Positions 30,417-35,283 of a stretch of 35,283 nucleotides of DNA are shown one piece after another. Where the stretch lies: positions 1-35,283 of the forward strand of contig JAGXAR010000037.1 of the NCBI GenBank assembly GCA_018971525.1. The letters are read 5' to 3'. Position numbers and translations under genes: made by a program. This stretch comes from Nitrospirota bacterium (GTDB taxonomy: Bacteria; Nitrospirota; Nitrospiria; Nitrospirales; Nitrospiraceae). The notes below the pieces were generated by a model that was given only the letters and a program-made list of their open reading frames with translations, did not search any database and was not told where the DNA came from. Positions within the stretch are counted from its first letter, which is position 1, and the number at the start of each line of letters is the position of its first letter.

Positions 30417-33400
30417 TTGCCTCTCTTCTGGAATTCTCGCTGCGGCAACGGATTCTGATTCTTGGTCTGGCCTGTCTGTTGTCCATCGCCGGTGTCTTCG
30501 CCTTTCGCTCTATCCCGATCGACGCCTACCCCGACGTGACGAACATCCAGGTGCAGGTGCTGACCGACGCGCCGGGTCTCTCGCCGGTCGAAGTCGAACG
30601 ATTCATCACCTATCCGCTTGAACTCCAGATGACCGGCTTGCCGGGCCTGGCGGAGATCCGATCTCTGTCAAAGTTCGCCCTGTCTCAGATCACGGTCGTG
30701 TTCAACGACGACGTCGATATCTACTTTGCCCGCCAGTTGGTGCTCGAACGAATCATGGCGGCGAAAGAACGTTTGCCCGAGGGGCTTGATCCAGTGATGG
30801 CCCCCGTGAGCACAGGGCTTGGTGAGGTCTATCAATATTATGTGGAAGGGCCCAATGCGGCGGCGACCGACCCGAAGATCGTCGAGGCCGAGCTGACGGA
30901 TCAGCGCACGCTGCAAGACTGGGTCCTGCGCCCGCTGCTCAAGAGCGTGCCGGGCGTGATCGATGTGAACGGCATGGGCGGGTTCGTCAAACAGTATCAA
31001 GTTCTGGTCGATCCGGCCAAGCTCCGCAAGTTCGACCTGACGCTCCACGATATCTACGACGCGGTGGCGAAGAACAATGCCAATGCCGGCGGCAATGTGC
31101 TGGAGCGCCATGCGGAACGTGTGATCGTCCGCGGCCTGGGCCTGATCAAGACCGTGAGCGATATCGAGTCCATCATCGTGAAAGAGTCCGGCGGCACGCC
31201 GGTTTTCGTCAGGGATGTCGCGGAAGTCCGCATCGGCCACGCCGTCCGCCATGGGGCGGTGGTGCTCAACGGCGAGCGGGAGGTCGTGGCGGGCACCGTG
31301 CTTATGATTCGTGGGGGCAATGCGCGTCAGGTGGTTGAAGCGGTCAAGTCCAAGGTGGAAGACCTGCAGCAGAACCACATTCTCGCTACAGGCACGACGC
31401 TCCTGCCGTTCTACGATCGCATCGAGCTCGTTAACGCGGCCATCCACACCGTGCGGGATGCCTTGATCGAAGGCATCGTCCTGGTGGTCTTCGTCTTCTT
31501 TTTCTTCCTGGGCCACGTCCGCAGCGCCGTCGTCGTGACGGCCACCTTGATCGTCACCCCGTTGGTGACCTTCATCGTGATGGAACGGTTCGGGCTCTCG
31601 GCCAACTTGATGACGCTCGGCGGGCTGGCCATCGCCATCGGTGAGATCGCTGACGGATCGCTGGTCGTGGTGGAAAACGTCTATCGGCACCTGGCCCAGG
31701 ACAATGGTCCGACGAAGAAGAGCAAAGTAGAGGTGATCTTCCACGCTACGAAAGAAGTGGGCCGGCCGATCCTCTTCGGCATTCTCATCATCAGTGTCGT
31801 CTTTCTGCCGCTCATGACGCTTCACGGGATGGAAGGGAAGATGTTCGCGCCGCTGGCCTATACCCTCGTGATTGCGCTGCTGATTTCCGTGGTGGTTACG
31901 CTCACGCTCTCGCCGGTCTTGGCGTCCGTGATGTTGCGCGGGGACCATCCGGAAGAAACGCGTCTCACACGCTGGATGAAGGAACGGTATCTGCCGGTGC
32001 TCACCTGGACGCTCAGGCATCGCAGCCTCGTGCTCGCCGGCTCGACGGTGCTCGTGCTCCTCAGCTTCACGCTTGTCCCGTTCATTGGAAGGGAGTTCAT
32101 TCCCATCCTGGAGGAAGGAGCCCTCACGCCGCAGATCGTGCGTCTCCCCAGCGTCTCTTTGCCGGAGTCCATCGAGATGGAGAAGAAAGCCCACAAAGCC
32201 ATGTTGGAACTCCCGGAGGTGACGCGTGCCGTCAGCAAGATCGGCCGTCCGGACATTGTCTCCGGGCCGGAGGAAATAAATGAGAGCGATCCCATCGTAA
32301 CCCTGTCCCCGCGGAGCAGTTGGAAAACCGGCCAGACGCAAGCATCAATCACCGATGCCATGAGGCAGAAGCTGGCGGAGATCCCCGGTATTTCGGTCCT
32401 CATGAGCCAGCCGATTCAAGAGCGGGTGGATGATCTGATCTCCGGCATCAGGACGGAATGTGCCATCAAGCTATTCGGAGAAGATCTCGCTGTGTTGCAC
32501 GACAAGGCGGAGGAGATTGCTTCTCTGATGCAGCAGATTAACGGGGTGAAAGATATCAAAGTTGAACAGATCGCCGGCCAGCCCTACCTCACGGTCGACA
32601 TCGACCGGCAGAAGATTGCCCGCTTCGGCATCAACGTGGCCGATGTGGAAGAGATCATCACCACCGCCATCGGCGGCAAGGCAGCCACGCACGTCTATGA
32701 AGGAGAGCGGCGGTTTCAACTGATTCTGCGGTTCCCCGAAGCCTCTCGCAACAGCATCGGCACCATCGGGGAGATTCGGGTGAAGTCGGCTTCCGGCGCG
32801 CTGATCCCGATGAGCGAACTCGCCGCGATCGAGATGCGCGAAGGCCCGGCCCGCATCAGCCGTGAGCAGGTCCATCGCCGCATTTATGTCGGGTTCAACG
32901 TCGCGGGCCGCGATATCGGGAGCGTCGTCGATGAAGGCCGCCAGAAGCTGGCGTCGTCGCTGCAGTTACCGGAGGGCTATACGGTGACGTGGGGCGGAGC
33001 CTTCGAGAACATGGAGCGGGCCAATGCGAGGCTCTTACTGGTGGTGCCGATCACGCTGGGCCTCGTGTTCTTTCTGCTCTTCTGGGCCTTCCACTCGCTC
33101 CGCTACGCGACGCTGATCATTATGAATCTCCCCTTCGCCTTGATCGGGGGCGTCGTATCTCTCTGGCTGAGCGGGCAGTACCTGAGCGTGCCGGCTTCGA
33201 TCGGCTTTATCGAACTATTCGGTTTGGCGGTCGGGAACGGGATCGTGCTGGTCTCCTATATCAATCAGTTGCGCAATGAAGGCACGCAGATGGATCAGGC
33301 GATCGTCAAGGGTTGCGTCCTCCGGCTTCGCCCGGTCGTCATGACGATGATGACGACGCTGCTGGGCCTGCTGCCCCTCGCGCTCGCGCAGGGGATCGGG

Positions 33401-33544
33401 GCGGAGGTGCAGCGGCCGCTTGCAACGGTCGTGATCGGCGGGCTCTTCACCTCGACCGCCCTCACGTTGGTCGTCCTGCCGGCCTTGTATCGATGGTTCG
33501 CAGAAAGAGAAGCGGGAAAGGAGTATGCGCCGGAGTGGGTGTAG
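30413..33544 (+). CDS. CusA/CzcA-type heavy-metal RND efflux pump
   Basis: This 1043-residue inner-membrane pump is driven by protons and is the heavy-metal branch (HME) of the RND family. The first span is IASLLEFSLRQRILILGL. Then come DAYPDVTNIQVQV and PGLSPVEVERFITYPLE, the HME start. Twelve spans in two sets of six frame two large periplasmic loops. In the fourth span the motif reads AIAIGEIADGSLVVVEN: CzcA Asp402 corresponds to Ala408 here, while Asp414 and Glu421 match CzcA Asp408 and Glu415. This motif is closer to CusA-type (monovalent) pumps than to DFG-x3-DGA zinc/cobalt pumps; the metal is thus uncertain, with copper or silver possible. The gene overlaps the adaptor by four bases. 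No outer-membrane channel gene is in the window. Confidence 0.93.
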   Translation: MIASLLEFSLRQRILILGLACLLSIAGVFAFRSIPIDAYPDVTNIQVQVLTDAPGLSPVEVERFITYPLELQMTGLPGLAEIRSLSKFALSQITVVFNDDVDIYFARQLVLERIMAAKERLPEGLDPVMAPVSTGLGEVYQYYVEGPNAAATDPKIVEAELTDQRTLQDWVLRPLLKSVPGVIDVNGMGGFVKQYQVLVDPAKLRKFDLTLHDIYDAVAKNNANAGGNVLERHAERVIVRGLGLIKTVSDIESIIVKESGGTPVFVRDVAEVRIGHAVRHGAVVLNGEREVVAGTVLMIRGGNARQVVEAVKSKVEDLQQNHILATGTTLLPFYDRIELVNAAIHTVRDALIEGIVLVVFVFFFFLGHVRSAVVVTATLIVTPLVTFIVMERFGLSANLMTLGGLAIAIGEIADGSLVVVENVYRHLAQDNGPTKKSKVEVIFHATKEVGRPILFGILIISVVFLPLMTLHGMEGKMFAPLAYTLVIALLISVVVTLTLSPVLASVMLRGDHPEETRLTRWMKERYLPVLTWTLRHRSLVLAGSTVLVLLSFTLVPFIGREFIPILEEGALTPQIVRLPSVSLPESIEMEKKAHKAMLELPEVTRAVSKIGRPDIVSGPEEINESDPIVTLSPRSSWKTGQTQASITDAMRQKLAEIPGISVLMSQPIQERVDDLISGIRTECAIKLFGEDLAVLHDKAEEIASLMQQINGVKDIKVEQIAGQPYLTVDIDRQKIARFGINVADVEEIITTAIGGKAATHVYEGERRFQLILRFPEASRNSIGTIGEIRVKSASGALIPMSELAAIEMREGPARISREQVHRRIYVGFNVAGRDIGSVVDEGRQKLASSLQLPEGYTVTWGGAFENMERANARLLLVVPITLGLVFFLLFWAFHSLRYATLIIMNLPFALIGGVVSLWLSGQYLSVPASIGFIELFGLAVGNGIVLVSYINQLRNEGTQMDQAIVKGCVLRLRPVVMTMMTTLLGLLPLALAQGIGAEVQRPLATVVIGGLFTSTALTLVVLPALYRWFAEREAGKEYAPEWV

Positions 33545-33546
33545 GA

Positions 33547-33646
33547 GTGGAACGACACCCGTGGTGGTCCTGTGCTCCCGGAGCGCGCACGATCAGAATG
33601 TGCTCGCTCGACGGCCGCAGTAGGACCACCACGAGTGCCATTCCAC
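33547..33646. terminator. Long inverted repeat between convergent genes
   Basis: Arms of 25 bases (33547-33571 and 33622-33646) match at 22 positions, for example GTGGTGGTCCT against AGGACCACCAC, around a 50-base loop. It starts two bases after the pump stop codon and faces the convergent AEC transporter gene. It could end both transcripts or be a REP-type element; the loop also holds one of the CGnTCGACGnnCGCAGT repeats. Confidence 0.5.
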
Positions 33647-33655
33647 AATGGGAAT

Positions 33656-33765
33656 AGCGAGCAAGCTTGGAGGGAGTATTAGATATTCGTCGTTCGACGC
33701 GCGCAGTGGGAGATCAAGCAGGCCACCCTCCCGTGAAGAGAAAGCGAGCGAGCTTGGAAGAACCA
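33656..33765. repeat. REP-like repeat cluster, left of the AEC gene
   Basis: It holds AGCGAGCAAGCTTGGAGGGA (33656-33675, as at 27288), CGTTCGACGCGCGCAGT (33691-33707) and AGCGAGCGAGCTTGGAAG (33743-33760). Related units occur at 34788, 34873 and 34939. Confidence 0.6.
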
Positions 33766-33775
33766 TTGATAGTAG

Positions 33776-34690
33776 TCAGCCGAGCAGAAACAAGGAAAGC
33801 CGGGGCAGCCAGGGGAGGACGGCGATGCCGATGCAAATGGAGAGGGCCACGATGGAGGCGACCAGGTCTTCGTCTAGATGCGCTTCCGTGGCGAAGACCA
33901 CAGCGTTGACCGCTGAAGGCATCGCGGAGACCAGTATCACGATCGCCCGTTCCATGCCGGTCAATTCCAGGAGGATCACGGCCGCGAGGCCGAGGAGGAG
34001 CCCGCCGCCCATCCGCACCACGACACCCAGCAGGGCCAAGGGCGCGTTGCGGCCCAGGGCGACAAAGCTGATCGAGAGCCCCAGCACCAAACTGGCGAGG
34101 GGCGTCGTCGTAAGATGAATGGGCGTGAGCAGGTGATGCAGCCAGGAGGGCAGACTGAGGCCTGCAAGTTTCAGCGCGAGGATGCCGCAGAGGGCCCACA
34201 GCGGCGGAGCGGACAAGAATTGGAGCATGGCTGGTCGCGCCGAGGGAGAGCCGTCTCCATGCCACACTGCAAGGCCATATACCACCGTGAAAGCCAGCAG
34301 GCTTTGGCCCACGTCAAAGAGCACCGCATGGCCTAAGCCCTCTTCTCCAAAGGTGGCAAGGACGACCGGATAGGAGAAGTACACGGAGTTGATGAGACCG
34401 GTGGCGACGAGGAAACCGCCTTGCGTGGGGCGTGGCAGCTGCAGCAGCCGGGCAAGCAGCCAGGAACAGAGGAGCAGCGGAAGGGTGACCAGGCAGGCTG
34501 CAGCTGGCAGCTTCCACGCAGTGGGGCTGAACGTGATCGGATCGAGGGAGACAAGGATCGTGGCCGGCAGGCAGATTGAGAAGACCAGCGTGGCCAGCCG
34601 CTCTGCATGGGCTTTCGTGAGCACCCCGAAAGATCGGAGCAATGTTCCCATAGTGAAGATGGCGATAAAGGCTTGGAGCGCAGGGGGCAT
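33776..34690 (-). CDS. AEC family (auxin-efflux-carrier-type) transporter
   Basis: This 304-residue membrane protein has about ten hydrophobic spans in two inverted halves, as in the bile-acid/AEC fold. Motifs: LATLVFSICLPATILVSLD in the first half, NSVYFSYPVVLATFGEEG (the conserved Asn-x2-Phe-x2-Pro pattern), FDVGQSLLAFTVVYG, and VSAMPSAVNAVVFATEAHLD in the second half. Members export organic acids or amino-acid-like compounds; the substrate is unknown. The start at 34690 has no clear ribosome site. The frame stays open much further upstream (to 35224) but runs through REP-like repeats and does not look like protein. It is convergent to the RND pump and divergent from the gene at 35090. Confidence 0.83.
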   Translation of the reverse strand: MPPALQAFIAIFTMGTLLRSFGVLTKAHAERLATLVFSICLPATILVSLDPITFSPTAWKLPAAACLVTLPLLLCSWLLARLLQLPRPTQGGFLVATGLINSVYFSYPVVLATFGEEGLGHAVLFDVGQSLLAFTVVYGLAVWHGDGSPSARPAMLQFLSAPPLWALCGILALKLAGLSLPSWLHHLLTPIHLTTTPLASLVLGLSISFVALGRNAPLALLGVVVRMGGGLLLGLAAVILLELTGMERAIVILVSAMPSAVNAVVFATEAHLDEDLVASIVALSICIGIAVLPWLPRLSLFLLG

Positions 34691-34753
34691 GGAGTGGAGA
34701 GTAGCAGAAACGTGCGAAGGAAGAGAGGGAAAGGGAGCCACCAGACCATCCTT

Positions 34754-34975
34754 CTTGCTCGCAGAACGCGCACGATGAAACTTTGCTCGTTCGATGCGCG
34801 CAGTGAAGGAGAGTCTGGCAACTCCCATGGGCGAGAAGGTGTGATGGTGCGGAGAAGGAAGCAGGAGACTATCGTTGGACACGCGCAGTGGGAGACCATC
34901 TAGCCCGCCCTCAAGGAGGAAGATGGATGAGCAGTGGTCGTTCGACGCGCGCAGTTGGAGGCCAAACGGGCCACC
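34754..34975. repeat. REP-like repeat cluster, right of the AEC gene
   Basis: Three imperfect copies of CGTTCGACGCGCGCAGT occur at 34788-34804, 34873-34889 and 34939-34955. The first is preceded by CAGAACGCGCACGAT, which also precedes the unit near 33605 (GAGCGCGCACGAT). This ~380-base region between the AEC start and the next gene carries no coding sequence. Confidence 0.6.
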
Positions 34976-35089
34976 CGATATAAAATGAGGAAGAGGTCCG
35001 CTGGATGCATCGCTCATTCGGTAAAGTTCGCGTAGCCAGAAGGCATCGTGGTCTATATTCAGGCCGTCAACCGAACCGGGGAGGCTTCC

Positions 35090-35283
35090 ATGAAACCAAA
35101 AAAACAGGAAACAGAATTCTGGTCCAAAATGCTCGACCGTCGGCAGTTGTTGAAAACGCTCGGAGTGGCCGGGTCGGTCATGGCTCTCAGTGGTCCGCGA
35201 GGGCTGACTGAGGCCATGGGGCAAGTGTCCTCTGTCGAGGCTGGGGGACTGAGTGCGACAGCGAATGACGTGACCGGGGAGAT
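35090..35283 (+). CDS. Tat-exported protein, 5' end only
   Basis: The window ends 64 codons into this gene. The N-terminus has a polar start, then the twin-arginine motif DRRQLLKTLG at residues 17-26, a hydrophobic stretch (VAGSVMALSG), and an Ala-type end near residue 44. This is a typical Tat signal peptide, so the folded protein, often one with a cofactor, goes to the periplasm. GGGGAGG lies five bases before the ATG. The mature sequence is too short to identify. Confidence 0.75.
   Translation, partial: MKPKKQETEFWSKMLDRRQLLKTLGVAGSVMALSGPRGLTEAMGQVSSVEAGGLSATANDVTGE

Noticed and set aside
30668-32341. Long minus-strand open frame (557 codons) opposite the RND pump
   Set aside because: It is His/Asp/Arg-rich with no family motifs, lies wholly inside the pump gene and is a typical shadow in GC-rich DNA.
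33600-34980. Possible CRISPR array in the repeat-rich regions
   Set aside because: Repeats are imperfect, unevenly spaced and not separated by unique spacers of even length; no cas genes are present.
34691-35224. N-terminal extension of the AEC transporter frame to 35224
   Set aside because: The extension runs through REP-like repeats and encodes no transporter sequence; the membrane protein begins near 34690.

Overview
The window is a GC-rich bacterial chromosome segment with tightly packed genes and strong AGGAGG-type ribosome sites. The gene mix fits a Nitrospira-like (Nitrospirota) nitrite oxidiser: a cupredoxin family expansion, a TreZ/TreY trehalose pathway, a giant BadF-type activase, a DUF5752 remnant and many short dispersed repeats. 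This assignment is inference from gene content; no marker gene (rRNA, nxr) lies in the window.

Left part (1-3.6 kb): a stress-flavoured run of BON-domain protein, a 29-residue membrane peptide, phosphoribosyltransferase, tandem universal stress protein and PEBP-family protein. It is bracketed by two inverted copies of a ~150-bp MITE-like element. Then (3.7-10.6 kb) come a CapA-family protein and a treZ-treY trehalose cassette. The cassette sits between two diverged direct repeats, each made of the 3' end of capA and the 3' end of a convergent glyoxalase gene. The left copy keeps whole capA and a glyoxalase stub. The right copy keeps a capA stub, fused to a broken DUF5752 gene, and whole glyoxalase.

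Middle part (10.6-22.3 kb): mostly minus-strand genes. These are a 1417-residue two-ASKHA-domain CoA-dehydratase-activase-like protein, an Hsp20, a DUF2934 protein, a DUF1614 membrane protein overlapping a Mut7-C protein, a two-gene SufC/SufB-like pair and a YbaK deacylase. A plus-strand AmmeMemoRadiSam radical SAM gene (AmrS) ends exactly at the target-site duplication of an 1181-bp IS5-like element, whose transposase is killed by one TAG codon.

Right part (22.3-35.3 kb): three tandem secreted cupredoxin-like proteins and a DUF3365 monohaem cytochrome, flanked by at least three decayed cupredoxin copies. The three live paralogues lose copper ligands stepwise. Next come an NAD(P)H-quinone-reductase-like flavoprotein, two tandem DUF2238 membrane proteins, a CzcB/CusB-like adaptor with an odd repeat-derived N-terminus, a CusA/CzcA-like RND pump, an AEC-family transporter (minus) surrounded by REP-like repeats, and the start of a Tat-exported protein cut by the window edge. 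Periplasmic copper/redox handling and metal efflux form the theme of this part. No tRNA, rRNA or CRISPR was seen.
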